NCBI GenBank assembly: GCA_964017185.1
Contig: OZ024871.1
Coordinates: forward strand, 63,740,866-63,804,865
Direction of reading: 5' to 3'
From: Rugalucina vietnamica
Taxonomy: Eukaryota; Mollusca; Bivalvia; Lucinida; Lucinidae
DNA length: 64,000 nucleotides
The notes under the pieces are model-generated. The model saw only the letters and a list, made by a program, of their open reading frames with translations. It was not told the origin of the DNA and made no database searches. Below are positions 1-11,000 of the stretch, one piece after another (position 1 is the stretch's first letter; every line of letters begins with the position of its first letter). A program made the position numbers and the translations under genes.

Positions 1-461
1 ACAGCTTCAATGGATTACCGTATATTTCTATTCCTATTCCATACTTGTTAGTTGTTTTGAATATCCAAAGACGAATGTTTATTTTATATTTATCATGGCA
101 GGTCCTTGTCATAAATAATTATTCTACTTCCGATAAATTGTTTGGCACAACCATCCGTTGAACATGGAAATGACACATGTTAATAGTATATCTGTCATAT
201 ACAGTGTATAATATGGCTTACATCTTAATTTCTAAAGAGAGAACATTGATAAAACAAAACAATAATGTTATCATTTGGTTTCATCGCATATATCTACTCA
301 AACAGAACATTATTGCAAGTCTCTCTCTATTGTTATTGGAGTCCACCAGGCTAATGTTTATGCTTTTATTAGCAAAATTGGCGCCATCGCTTTTTCTACA
401 TTGTTCATAAAGAAACTAAGTCTAGATAATCCATCAAACTTGGCACGGTTCTCCAGATTAC
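1..461. other. No recognisable feature
   Basis: AT-rich sequence with only short overlapping open frames and no start context, splice pattern or protein family that I recognise. Nothing here can be called a gene. Confidence 0.6.
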
Positions 462-704
462 ATATGAGCCTGTGCGTGACAAAACCAACAATTTGGGTTT
501 CAGACCAGGTCCGACACAAACCAGGCTGTACAGTCACAGAAACAGGCTAGAAGCTTGAAATTTCGGATTTAAGAAGAAGAGAGATTGTACTATCCGTGTA
601 GAGAAAACAAAGGCGCTGATCAGCTTCGCGGTTACCGCGAAGCTGATCTGCGTCTTTGTTTTCGCATATGCAAATTGTTGGTTTTCTCATGCACAGGCTC
701 ATAT
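462..704. mobile_element. Foldback MITE family A, copy A1
   Basis: The ends are inverted repeats of about 34 bp: it starts ATATGAGCCTGTGCGTGA and ends with the reverse complement, GGCTCATAT, with AAACCAACAATTTG just inside on both sides. A second, internal palindrome lies at about 608-660, built on GATCAGCTTCGCGGT and its mirror and bordered by AACAAAGGCGC / TTTGTT. There is no coding capacity. Partial or complete relatives occur at 27148, 45919, 48920 and 54588, so this is a dispersed non-autonomous DNA element. I could not see a clear target duplication. Confidence 0.85.
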
Positions 705-766
705 TGTATTCAATTATTTTACTTTATTTAGTTTGACTTTCGGGCCAAAGACTCTAAAAAGGCTAG

Positions 767-880
767 TACGAGGATCGGTCAAAAAGTTATGTGACTCCAT
801 ATATTTATCGGTGTCTGTCATTGCAAAATATTTTTAAGTAGCTATATCTGGAAGACCATTTCTCTGGCTGTTACATGTAC
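767..880 (+). repeat. Left arm of a 6.8 kb inverted-repeat pair, mariner-like terminus
   Basis: This arm begins TACGAGGATCGGTCAAAA and its reverse complement lies at 7465-7596. The match continues with gaps through a second conserved block (CTATATCTG-AAGACCATTTC). TACGAGG followed by an AAAAGTTATG-type motif and a terminal TA resembles Tc1/mariner ends. Either the two arms delimit one old element loaded with later insertions, or they are two solo copies in opposite orientation. Confidence 0.6.
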
Positions 881-884
881 CTGT

Positions 885-1266
885 GATAAAATAAAATATA
901 AAAGTTTGATCCTTTGGGAGCAGTAAAAACGTTTAAAAGGATGTAGTATGGGTCATATTGCGCAAATTCGGGTACTGAACCCTCATTAGTGACCCTTTAT
1001 AAACTGGCGACGACAGTCAGATAGAGATACTGAGATTTTAAAAATTTAAGCAAGGGTTGACTAATTTCAAAGACATATGCCTAAATGGGCTTAACATTGA
1101 AACACTGTTTAGAAGATGGCTCTGAACGTAAATATTTTGATATTCTGAATATACTTACTGATCTTAAAGTACCGAAAGAAATAATATAATCTGCACTACG
1201 GATGCTGTACGGGGAGACTTTTTAGGGTAGCCACACGGCTTAACGCCAGCTGCAGTAATCGCAAAT
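885..1266 (+). repeat. Repeat F, copy F1
   Basis: First of three head-to-tail copies with a period of about 372-374 bp. Diagnostic blocks are GTTTGATCCTTTGG near the start, CCTCATTAGTGACCCTTTAT in the middle, and GTACGGGGAGACTTTTTAGG then GCTGCAGTAATCGCAAAT at the end. F has no ORF. Confidence 0.8.
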
Positions 1267-1638
1267 AAAATATTAAAGTTTGATCCTTTGGAAGCAGTGA
1301 AAACGTTCAAAAGGAGGTAGTATGGGCCATACTGCGCAATTTCGGGTACTGCCCCCTCATTAGTGACCCTTTATAAACTGGCGACGATAGCCAGATAAAG
1401 ATACTGAGATTCAAAAATTTAAACAAGGGTTGAGTAAATCAAAGACATATGCCTAAATGGGCTTAACATTGAAACACTGTTTAGAAGATGGCTCTGAACG
1501 TAAATATTTTGATATTCTGAATATACTTACTGACCTTAAAGTACCGAAAGAAATAATATAATCTGCACTACGGATGCTGTACGGGGAGACTTTTTAGGGT
1601 AGCCACACGGCTTAACGCCAGCTGCAGTAATCGCAAAT
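1267..1638 (+). repeat. Repeat F, copy F2 (tandem)
   Basis: Nearly identical to F1 across its whole length. The junction GCAAAT / AAAATATTAAAG joins the 3' end of one copy to the 5' end of the next, so the array is exactly head to tail. Confidence 0.85.
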
Positions 1639-1890
1639 AAAATATTAAAGTTTGATCCTTTGGAAGCAGTGAAAACGTTCAAAAGGAGGTAGTATGGTCC
1701 ATACTGCGCAATTTCGGGTACTGCCCCCTCATTAGTGACCCTTTATAAACTGGCGACGATAGCCAGATAAAGATACTGAGATTTTAAAAATTTAAACAAG
1801 GGTTGTCTAAATCAAAGACATATGCCTAAACGGGGTTAATAATGGAACAATGTTTCAAAGATGACTCTAAACCTACTAATATTTTGATAC
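1639..1890 (+). repeat. Repeat F, copy F3 (3'-truncated)
   Basis: Matches F2 closely up to about 1800, then drifts and loses the GTACGGGGAGAC/GCTGCAG 3' part. The remaining text to about 1890 is only distantly similar to F. Confidence 0.75.
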
Positions 1891-2261
1891 TCTAAACGCA
1901 CTAATATTTTGAAATTGTATGTGGCTTATCGTGAATGAAATGAAACACATCACTCTGAAAGATGTGACTCTCTGGTACTGACATAGTTTAAAGAAAATAT
2001 CTCCCATTCTTAGGTAAAGATGCAATAATGTACAGAAAAAAAAAAGACTTCGAAACAAAGCCATAAGTTCTGTATATTTTTGAATATGAGTGAATATATA
2101 TTGCGAAAATAAAACTTATTCAACTGAATTTAATTATTTAATTGCATAAACGAAATATTGAAATCAGCTTATCGTGGCATACTGAAGTTTAAATTCAAAA
2201 AACAAAATTGACATCCAGGCACGAGCTTTTAATCTTTGAATACATTTAACCATTTAAGGAT

Positions 2262-2690
2262 GCTCACTGCTCTTAAAGGATCTCAGTTTTAATTTTTATT
2301 TGCTATTACTGCAGCTGGTGTTGTGCCGTGTGGCGGCCCTAACAAGTCTCCCCGTACATCATCCATAGTGCAGGTTATATTTTCCTTTTGGTCCTTTGAG
2401 ATCAGGGAGGATATTCTGAGAAATCAGAAATTTATTATCGGTTAAGATTTATTTTCTTAACTATGTTTAATATATTTGGCCCCTTTAGAAAATACTAGTC
2501 TTTGTATCGACTACCATGTTGAAAGTTGCAAAATTTCAGTAATTCTCTTTGGTTCAATGTTGCCAAATCTAAAGGGTCACTGACGAGACTTTATTAAATA
2601 GTCGAAACCGCGGTATGGCCCATCCCTTTTCTCTTTAATATGTTCACTGCTCTTATAGGGTCTCAGTTTTAATTTTTATTCGCTGCCAAT
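2262..2690 (-). repeat. Repeat F, diverged inverted copy F4
   Basis: The reverse complement of the F 3' part is clear at 2325-2400 (CTGCAGCTGG, GTCTCCCCGTACATCATCC). Weaker matches to the F middle and 5' blocks continue to about 2625 (GGGTCACTGA, GTATGGCCCAT). The flanking text CACTGCTCTTA-AGG-TCTCAGTTTTAATTTTTATT is repeated at about 2267 and 2642, so this copy is itself part of a tandem with a spacing of about 375 bp. Confidence 0.6.
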
Positions 2691-4892
2691 CAAAAAGTAT
2701 TCAAACTTTTTTCTTACCGCTTTTTTTTATTCCCAAATACAAAACAAGACATTTGAAAACAAAATTAGTATAGGGTAGTGGGCATTTTTCATGCTACACG
2801 CCTCTAAATGAGACCTCTGAACACCATGTTTTAGAATTTGTATTTTTTTTTTAATTTTCAATTCTTTGAATTATACCTGTCCTGTACATCTAGAATGATT
2901 TCAAAAGTAGTACTATTTTTGTAGCACCGACTATTTTAAACCAAAAACATATAACAATTTGCATTATGAAGTGCATTACTTAATCTAAGGACGTTTTTAC
3001 AACCCTATCCCCTTACTTTAAAAGTCGGAAAAAATCAATATTTATAAATAAGCCAAATCCATATTTGTAGATTCAAGCGTGTCTTGTATTTTCAGACAAC
3101 ATAGACTTTGTTAATATTGTTCGAACATAAGAATGAAAAATATAAGGTAGTGTGCATATAAGAGAGAACCAACAACTTGAAAATCGCCCTTTAAAGCCTT
3201 TTTTCGGATGTTTAATTTCTTGCAGCCCATGTTATAAAACTACACAAAATGTTTTAGACTAGCACAACAAAAGCAGAAAGACTGGCATAGAAGACCCTGT
3301 ATACATCTACAACTGCTAAAAATAAACATCAAATCAGTACAATTAAATTGAAGATGTTATATATACAAGTTTAATCTACCCTACCCAATAAATTTTACTG
3401 ACAGCTGATGTTTTCTGGAAAATTGCAGAAAATGAGGTGAAAAAATGAAGTTCCTTAAATTGTCAATATTCATGGCTCTTTTGAACAATGCATATCATCA
3501 GTATGTATTCAAATATAAAATGTCAGCAACCATTTACGAGATATCCAACCAAATAAAAACCGGAAGTTCCGAAATGTCAAATGTTAGCAGCGAACATCCC
3601 TAACTGTACCATCTAGTGTGCTCTGAAGTAAAATCAAAGCAATGTCGGCAACTATAATGACCCAGTGATATAGAACAGTAGCAGGGATACACATCGATAT
3701 CGGTTTATCATACAGCCAACAGCGATTTGGTAATGCTCATTTCTGTCTCATTTCTTTTCTAAATATAACAGAATTTATCGCTTAAACGTTGAAGAAAATG
3801 TGACCAGTAGTTGTAAATATACAGCACATGAAAGACACAATTTAAAGAAAACTTGCCAGTGGTTACACCCCAAGTGTTTTTCAAGAGAAATAATTAAAAC
3901 TGTTTATTTGTTTCAGGTAAAGACACATACCGAATAGTCGCATTTGACGATTCTCTTGCCGTTAATATACCAACAACATGTTTCTTACTAGGTTAAAATG
4001 CAATATTTTCCAAAATTTTTCATTTTGAACTCCTTTTTATTGAAAAAAAAAATGCGCTTAACGCGGTATCGAAAAAGGGCCGAGAAATCAAAGGGGAAAA
4101 ACTCTAGTGAGACCAAACCGGAAGTGACGTTTAGTTGTACAAAATATCAGCCATTTAAATGAAAGACGCACAAAGTAAATGCTAGATCAGCTGGCTAATT
4201 GTCATTCCGTTCCACTTCGGTACCTCGTTCCACCTCCCTGCCAGCTTAGCATAGGTTGCATTTAAACCAATGTCGAACTGATTGCGGATTTCGTAAGCGA
4301 CTTGCAGCTATGTAATTTTGCCATTAATCGTATTATTTTTGTTATGTATTTGTACCAAGATCTTCCAGTAAACAAATAAAATTGTAAAATGTTTAAATTA
4401 ATGTGGAAAAACAAACGATGTTCGACTTTGAGTCGCTGATTGTACTGTAGTCTCCCCTGATCTATTTATAGACATCTTAGAAATTTTCCATAGAAAAATG
4501 AAGTATTTTATGATTCTGTGTACTTTAACAACTGGAATATTCATAATTTATGTCATATATGTGAGAAAAGATCTAACATTAGTTAGAATAACACAGTTTT
4601 GCAGTTTTGCTGAATTTTTATTTTCGACCAAGGGCTGAATATATCTCATTTCCGTCGGTATGGAGAGGTTTAACGGAATACCGATGGAAATATTCCGTCT
4701 AAGTAAATGCTTACACAATTTTATCACAAATTTTACACCATGCAACGCGGACGTTTGATTTTTTTTCTCTTCCTCTGATTATTACCAACATTAACGAAAA
4801 CATTTTATAAACAAAACATAAAAGGAAAATAAATTATGGTACATTACTTGCATGTGAAAATAGCATTTCGCATAAAGTCCCGCATTTAAGCC

Positions 4893-4896
<4 letters not shown>
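2691..4896. other. No recognisable feature
   Basis: About 2.2 kb of AT-rich sequence. I see no long ORF, tandem repeat, inverted terminus or relative elsewhere in the window. Confidence 0.5.
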
Positions 4897-4934
<38 letters not shown>

Positions 4935-4935
4935 C
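4897..4935. repeat. Poly-T tract
   Basis: Uninterrupted homopolymer of about 38 T, close upstream of the probable hAT 5' terminus. No source-element body is visible next to it, so it is either a retrotransposon tail on the minus strand or simple slippage. Confidence 0.9.
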
Positions 4936-5007
4936 ACAGACAATCTCTCATAGTTCATAATCTTTCTTTTGTTACGGCCGCTAAGGCAACAAATTTGAAT
5001 AGTAGGC

Positions 5008-5722
5008 CAGTGGTCCAGTTACTAGGCGCTACGGCGAAAAAAGTCGCTGAAAGTCGTCAGATTTTGCCTCATGGAGCCCAAAAAGAGAAGTCGAAGTCGC
5101 CTTATTTTATTTATTTCAAAACTTTACTTTCGATTTTGATCGTTGTGATTCACTCGTTACATTGTTTACAGCGCTAGAATACCGCTAATTTTCGCCTCTG
5201 GGTTGCCAAAGGCGACATCGTTGATTGTCGTGATACATAAAGCGTTACATAAAGACAGCGATTACCTTAATTGATAAATCCTTGCTCAATTATCGGATAA
5301 TTGCCTCAGTAATCAAACAAAACGCATGCCTTTACTCTAAATTTCACGCCGACTTAGAAGTGTCGCTTATGCTGATTGGCTAAAATGCGTCACGTGGCTA
5401 CAGCGAAAGTGACAAGGGGCGGCTCCAAGGGGCGGAATCATAAATTGAGAAGAAGACACGCTTCTGTGATTTAATATTTTGCAAATTATCTATCGTTGGC
5501 CTTTTTGATGTTTTGTCGGACTACCGTTTTGCGGTTCCATGGACAGATTTCGATGTTTGAGTAGATTGCTGATAACAAAAGATCGTAGTTATGGTAATTA
5601 GCTACCGCTTTGATTCGAAAATTAATTACTGTTACTCGTCACCATAAATTATTATTTTGATAATTTTATATGCTCATTTCCTTGATTTTATTTTATATTC
5701 TATCAGTTCATTTGCGACAGCC
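5008..5722 (+). mobile_element. Probable 5' terminus and leader of the hAT element
   Basis: Starts CAGTGGTCCAGTTACTAGG. Many hAT transposons begin with CAGTG plus a short inverted repeat, and this lies about 700 bp upstream of the transposase start. The stretch is richer in GC and in repeated GCGAC/GTCGC words than its surroundings. I found no matching 3' end (CCACTG) downstream, so the element is probably truncated on the right. The terminus assignment is inference. Confidence 0.4.
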
Positions 5723-6085
5723 ATGACGCTCGATTCTTGGCTGAAAATTGGGTCTACCAAAACCGGTAGCAAACGTAAGCTACTGGAAGATTCCGAAAAC
5801 ACAGAAAACGAATCTCCGGCTAAAACAAAGTTCACACAAGCTGTGAATCAAGATGCCTTCGACTGGAACAAGAAAGACGAACCGGGAAAATGGCACTGTT
5901 CGCTGTGTAGAGCCGCAAAGTTCGACAAACCCTACGCACAAGGCCATGATAAACCAGCGAAAACTACAAATCACACTCGTCATTCTACATGTATGTGAAG
6001 TAGCAATTTTATTTGGAAACTTGTATTAAAACCGCTGATTAAACTTTTAGTTAAGATAATAATTAACATTTGGCTTAGAAAATTA

Positions 6086-6151
6086 TTTTTGCTCAGTGGT
6101 GTGCAACAGGGATGCCTACTGGGACCAGTACTTTTATACTTATTTCTGAAC

Positions 6152-6153
<2 letters not shown>
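6086..6153 (+). pseudogene. Short non-LTR reverse-transcriptase fragment inside the hAT intron
   Basis: Translates as SGVQQGCLLGPVLLYLFLND, matching the RT motif GVPQGSVLGPLLFLLYIND of LINE-type elements. Only about 22 codons remain, followed directly by a poly-T tract. The piece lies wholly within the 265 bp intron (5991-6255) of the hAT pseudogene. Confidence 0.65.

Positions 6154-6200
<47 letters not shown>
6154..6200. repeat. Poly-T tract in the hAT intron
   Basis: About 47 consecutive T just after the RT fragment and upstream of the intron's splice acceptor. Confidence 0.95.
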
Positions 6201-6201
<1 letters not shown>

Positions 6202-7464
6202 TTTTAGTTATTTTTTTCTCATTTATTTTAACAAACTTGTCATTTTATATTTCAGCTCAGAATCATCTCATGGCTATTACGAAGTCCAAGCTGGCACCAA
6301 TACAACCGATGAAGAAGATGATAGAAGAGAGCTAGGACAAAGACGACGAGGCGATGATCAACTACCTCAAAGTCTCCTACCATATGGCGAAGCGAGAGAT
6401 GCCTAAAGAAGAGTTCCACCATTTTATTGAACTGATAGATGACTTAGGAGTGAAAACTGTGAAAGAATGTAAAAATCCCGACGATCCAACAGAGATGTCA
6501 TATCCATATACTAGTGATTATAGTGTTACTGAATTTCAAAGTGCTTGTGCTAAGGTGTTATGGATGACATTCTCAGTGAAATATCCTCTTCTCAGGTATA
6601 TTCCCTCATGATTGATGAGAGAACGGACAGGGCCAACAAAAAGCGGCTTCTTGCGTATGTTCAGTACTTTCACGAGAATAAGGTGAAAGTTAATCTCCTA
6701 GAGAATATTGAAATTTCTTCAGCTAAAGCAGACGCGGAGACAATTACGGCAAAAATTCATGGAGAATTAAACATCAAAGGTTTAGACATTCGTAAAATGA
6801 TAGGAATAGGGACATATGGTGCCAGCGTTATGACTGAAAGAAAGTCAGGGGTAGTTGTGAGACTGAAAGATCATAGTCCTTCCTTGATAGGTATTCATTG
6901 TGCTGCACATCGGTGTGTACTGGCAGCTTCACAGGCTGCTAAAGAGATTCCCCAGTTGAAGGAATACTCGCGTACACTCAGTAACATTTTTGACTATTTT
7001 AGTGGTTCAGCACTTCGTGCAAATAAACTAAGGGAAATACAGTTATTACTTCAACTTCCAACCTTGAAATATGCACAATTGCATTCTGTTCGTTGGTTAA
7101 GTTTGGAGAAAGCCGTAGAAGTGATTTACAGGACTTACCCAGCTCTCGTCATTGCTTTGGAACATGAAGCAATATCTAACCCAGCTGCTAAGGGACTGTT
7201 TCATCAAGTATCACAGTACAGTTTCATCGCGATTACACACATGTTAATGGACATTCTCCCATTCTGAGGTAAACTCGTTGTGCAGTAAAAATTTCATTCA
7301 GTTGTATAAGTTTGATTTTTGCAGGATATATTCACTAATATTCAAAAGATATTTACGCGGCAGTAATTGCATGTTTTCGTAATCATTTTTTCTGTATATT
7401 ATTTCATCGTTTTCGTTAAACCATGTCAGTATCAAAGGGTCACCTCTTTTAAAATGCCACTTTT

Positions 7465-7596
7465 TCGGCCGAACAATTTTTATCTCAGGTTATAAATAGT
7501 GAAATGGTCTTTCAGATATAGATATTTCAAAAAAATTTGGAACGATATATACTGAGAAAAAAAGGGAGTAACATAATCTTTTGACCGATCCTCGTA
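7465..7596 (-). repeat. Right arm of the 6.8 kb inverted-repeat pair
   Basis: Reverse complement of the 767-880 arm, ending TTTTGACCGATCCTCGTA. The outermost 17 bases match exactly, followed by a diverged stretch and a second strong block (GAAATGGTCTTTCAGATATAG). The terminal TA fits a mariner-type target site. Confidence 0.6.
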
Positions 7597-9084
7597 TTGC
7601 ACAGGTTTCATTTTGAATCGGGCTAACGTGTAGGAAATTACGTCGTCATAAACAGTTTACGGTTCCCGGTTCTATTGTTAGAGATTGTTCACAGTTCACG
7701 ATTCATGGTTCTTAGTTCATGATCAATTTTGATTCAGATTCACGGGTCACGATTTAAACTTTATTGTTTAAAAGAATGAATTCACAAAGATTATGCTTCA
7801 GATGAAAGTTGTCAGTAAGTCAAACATACTGACCGTGACTATACATCTGAAAAAAAGTTAAGAGAGGCCACTTTTCAAACTTATTTTTAATTTATATGTC
7901 ATGTGCAAAATTTAATGATTTTTTGCCTTAAAGACGTGTCTTTCAAGTAAGTAAAGTTGCAAAGTTGTCAGAAATAATTTTCTTTCACTAAACACTTTTT
8001 TTTCGTGTAAAAGTGTAAAAATGAATGTTTTTGAATAGCGCAAAATTTATTGAAATAAGGAACGGGTGTCATCAAAGGGGCCATTCCAGGTTGGAAAAAC
8101 ATAAAACATTCGAATTTTCTCATGTTATAAATTTTTACGCATTTTTAAAAAATCGCTATATTTTCGAGATTTTTGGAAAAATCAACAATGTACCTCTTAA
8201 ACATGTTAATCCCTGTACAACTCACTTTTTGAGGTATGGAAACGAGATATATACCTCGAAAGACCTGTATTATACGATTTTCGAGGATAAACATGTCACG
8301 ACTGCCGCACACTTCCGATTTCAATGCCAAATTTTAACGACCAAAATAACAAAATCTGTGGACGATTTTTAAATTTTTTCATAATCTATCAGAGTCAAGT
8401 ATTAATTAAACATGAATACTCGCTGAATTTCAATGCCGTGCTGCTGCTAATAATGCAACCAGAGAAGAAAAAAGTTTGTATGCAAATTGCATACAAAAAG
8501 CTGAATTTCTGTTATTCATGTTGCTGTCTTCTTGCATTTACAAAACTGAAACGAACATTCTAATTGCAGCAACACATATAACTTGGTTTTATCATACATC
8601 ATAGCAGTCAATAACACTTTCAAATAAATTAAAATATAAAACAGAACGTCGTAATATGATATTTAATTTTATGTTAATAAAGTGTGACTTTTTGAATTGA
8701 GGGTTATTGAGGGTACCTTTACTCATGCGTCGTCTGGGTGAAAAATATCACACAGCTTGGAATGCAGAAACTTACAGAGCCACTGTTAGACATGATCATG
8801 AATTGTAATTGATCGTATTTTACTTTCTGAAATAGAAGTAAAAAAAATATAAGGCGGCCTCTTATAACTTTTTTTCAGTGTATTTATGAACATCGGCTTC
8901 AATGTTTTGAAGATACGATGGTTTGTTTCATTTTATAATTGTTGTCTGTGGTATTTGTCATTTTGTTTAGCTAGTCGCATGAACGAATATGAACAAAAAT
9001 ATCAATTTACAGCACTTGGCTGATAGTTTATATTCGAAAACAGCTAAATCTCATTTCAATGAATGGATAGAATATATTGTTGTA
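7597..9084. other. No recognisable feature
   Basis: AT-rich sequence. Short open frames at 8025-8372 and 8324-8563 have no recognisable family, no splice context and an AT-driven composition. There is a short self-repeating GGTTCACGATT-type stretch at 7665-7755. Confidence 0.5.
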
Positions 9085-9330
9085 GGCGGCCTCCATGGCC
9101 GAGCGGTTAAGAGCGCTGTTTCTACACCACTTGATCATCTCGCCGCTGTGTCTGGTGTGGGTTCGAGCCCCGCTCTGGCCACATGTGAGACAAGCCAAGT
9201 TCTGCTTACGGGTGTGCCAAGTGGTTTTTCTCGAGGTTCTCCCGTTTTCGCCCCACCTACTGATTGGCCCGTTTCATATGAGCTGAAATAATCTTGAAAG
9301 GGACGTAAAACTGAATAAAATATTGTGACA
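9085..9330 (+). mobile_element. tRNA-headed SINE, Ser/Leu-like class, copy S1
   Basis: Head GGCGGCCTCCATGGCCGAGCGGTTAAGAGCG holds a pol III A box (TGGCCGAGCGG) and GGGTTCGAGCCCC is the B box at about 9159-9173. The body has ACAAGCCAAGTTCTGCTTACGGG and CCCCACCTACTGATTGGCCC, and the tail is AAAGGGACGTAAAACTGAATAAAA. Related copies lie at 31348, 32606, 52370 and 58046. The extra-arm-sized insert between anticodon stem and B box suits a tRNA-Ser or tRNA-Leu ancestor. Confidence 0.9.
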
Positions 9331-9904
9331 ACTTTCTTTCTTTTATTTACATATGCATGGCTTATATTGATAGTTTCATGATTGTAAGTTTATGACCACA
9401 TACCCTCACAGCCTCGTTTTGAATTTGCGCCGTAAAACCTTTCCAACCATTATAACTTTTTATTCATGAAATGTGTTGTCAATCGTTTAGTTCCATGAAT
9501 ACATTTACTGTTCGTTTTTTAACTGGAGTTAATTAACCGTTTTTAATACAAGAACGACATATATTCATAAAGTAGGAGACGCAGGCTTATATCATGATCG
9601 GATCCAAAGATTCATTTTTTAAATTTATTTTGTTTTTGGATGTCGCAAGTTATGTATCAGTACAGAGAACCAAAAAGACTAAAACATCTATAACCATGAA
9701 AATGTATGTCTCTTAAACATAATACACGAATAAATGGTGTCATTTGAATGTGAACGGGCACAAGTTCATGCCAAAAGATTAAAAATGACAACGTAGGTTC
9801 AAATTCAGTCGACACACGCTTGAAGAGAAGAAATATTTTTACCTTTAATTTGTTTTCTGTCGCCCCGACGCCCAATACGCACATGAACTGTTGCATTTAC
9901 AGCA
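9331..9904. other. No recognisable feature
   Basis: Unique-looking AT-rich sequence between the SINE and repeat K; no ORF of note. Confidence 0.5.
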
Positions 9905-10165
9905 ATGTCTGATCGAAAGACCTAATTCGCGTTTTATTAAATGGTTGTTGGCTCTTATGCTTCTTCCTTAATGTTTAGTCCGCATCCTGAAATTTAATTA
10001 TTTCCATTCTGCCATAATTAGAGCTTGCAGCGGTTGTTCAGATGAGAAGACAAGCTAAACGATGCCACTTAACTTGCTCTCTTACGAGTCAACAAATCAT
10101 GATCAGGATAAAAGACAATGGGACATGAACAGTTATTACTGCACACAGCGAGAGTCAAGACTACA
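9905..10165 (+). repeat. Dispersed repeat K, copy K1
   Basis: Shares long blocks with 27393-27650: TCTGATCGAAAGACCT, ATTAAATGGTTGTTG, ATCCTGAAATTTAATTAT and GAAGACAAGCTAAA. No ORF or terminal repeats were seen. The two copies are clearly diverged, so the family is old. Confidence 0.75.
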
Positions 10166-10578
10166 AGACTTTACTGCATCAGGAAAACAAGTTCATGAAA
10201 TGTATACCCCCTTTATAGAAAAACTTAGGTGTTTAGGGATATACCTTTTTTAATATTTTGGATCCAAAATATACATTGTGGTTACTGTACCCACAATCAG
10301 TGTTTTGATAAAAAAATATTAAAAATATGACATTTTTTTCCAATGAAATTTTAAATTTTACAGCTGAAAAAAATCGTTGTTTATTGCATTATGCATTATG
10401 CTGTAGGTTGTCACTTGATGGTTACTGTATGGATATATTTTCAGAGTGTTTTTCATCGCAATTTTCATTGAGTATGTCGTCCTGGTATGAGATTGTCAAA
10501 TGTTACTCCTTTTGTGTCTAGACTAATTCTGGGCTAAGCTACATAATTCTGCCTTTTATAGTCCACCTAGACATTTAA

Positions 10579-10622
<44 letters not shown>
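10579..10622. repeat. (CT)n microsatellite
   Basis: About 20 uninterrupted CT dinucleotides. Confidence 0.95.
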
Positions 10623-10626
<4 letters not shown>

Positions 10627-11000
10627 TTTTAAGTGTTTGCTCAATAACAGGCTTGCACTTGTCTTTAAACGTTTTAAGTCTTATATTTAATGGCTGTCTG
10701 TAATGTTAAATTTGCATTTACTGAATCGTAATCTCCACTGAAGCAGTCGTTTTCAATCTTTCATAAACGTAAATATGAAGTCATATAACTGCTAATTGGA
10801 CTAAAATGTTTGAAGTAGTTTCTCTGAAAGGCAACTGTTGTATGGGTTTACTGTCATTTAACGGACATTTAACGGACATTAAATGGCACAAAGCTGAGAA
10901 TACCACTAGTGTATATATGGCTTCGGTTTCGTAGCGTTGGCTTTATTTAAATATGTAACTGTAGTTCAGGAGGATAAATCTGATGAATAGGTGAAAGTTA

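Larger units (their letters stand above)
5723..7265 (+). pseudogene. Broken hAT-superfamily transposase, ZNF862-like type, two exons
   Basis: hAT transposases cut and paste DNA with an RNase H-like fold. Exon 1 (5723-5990) encodes an acidic/basic leader and a BED/TTF-like zinc finger (WHCSLC ... HTRHST). A canonical intron (GTATGT donor at 5991, TTTCAG ending at 6255) joins in frame to exon 2, giving HSTSQNHLMAI across the joint. Exon 2 carries the RNase H core: a DERTDRANKKRL block (usually DESTD), GIGTYGASVMT and HCAAHRCVLA, then an SVRWLSLEKAVEV segment. Damage includes a TAG at 6333-6335, a frameshift near 6559, and a frame break at about 7262 that ends translation before the C-terminal hATC dimerisation domain. 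In the usual TDGA motif the Asp codon is TAT at 6815-6817, so a catalytic acid is lost. About 430 residues remain, against roughly 600 or more for the family. It cannot be an active transposase. The family assignment is firm; the subfamily is inference. Confidence 0.85.

Noticed and set aside
9085-9180. Functional tRNA-Ser/Leu gene
   Set aside because: The same head occurs in several dispersed copies with a common body and tail, and the variable arm is distorted; it is a SINE.
8989-9291. 100-codon open frame
   Set aside because: Runs through the SINE S1; repeated element sequence, not a gene.
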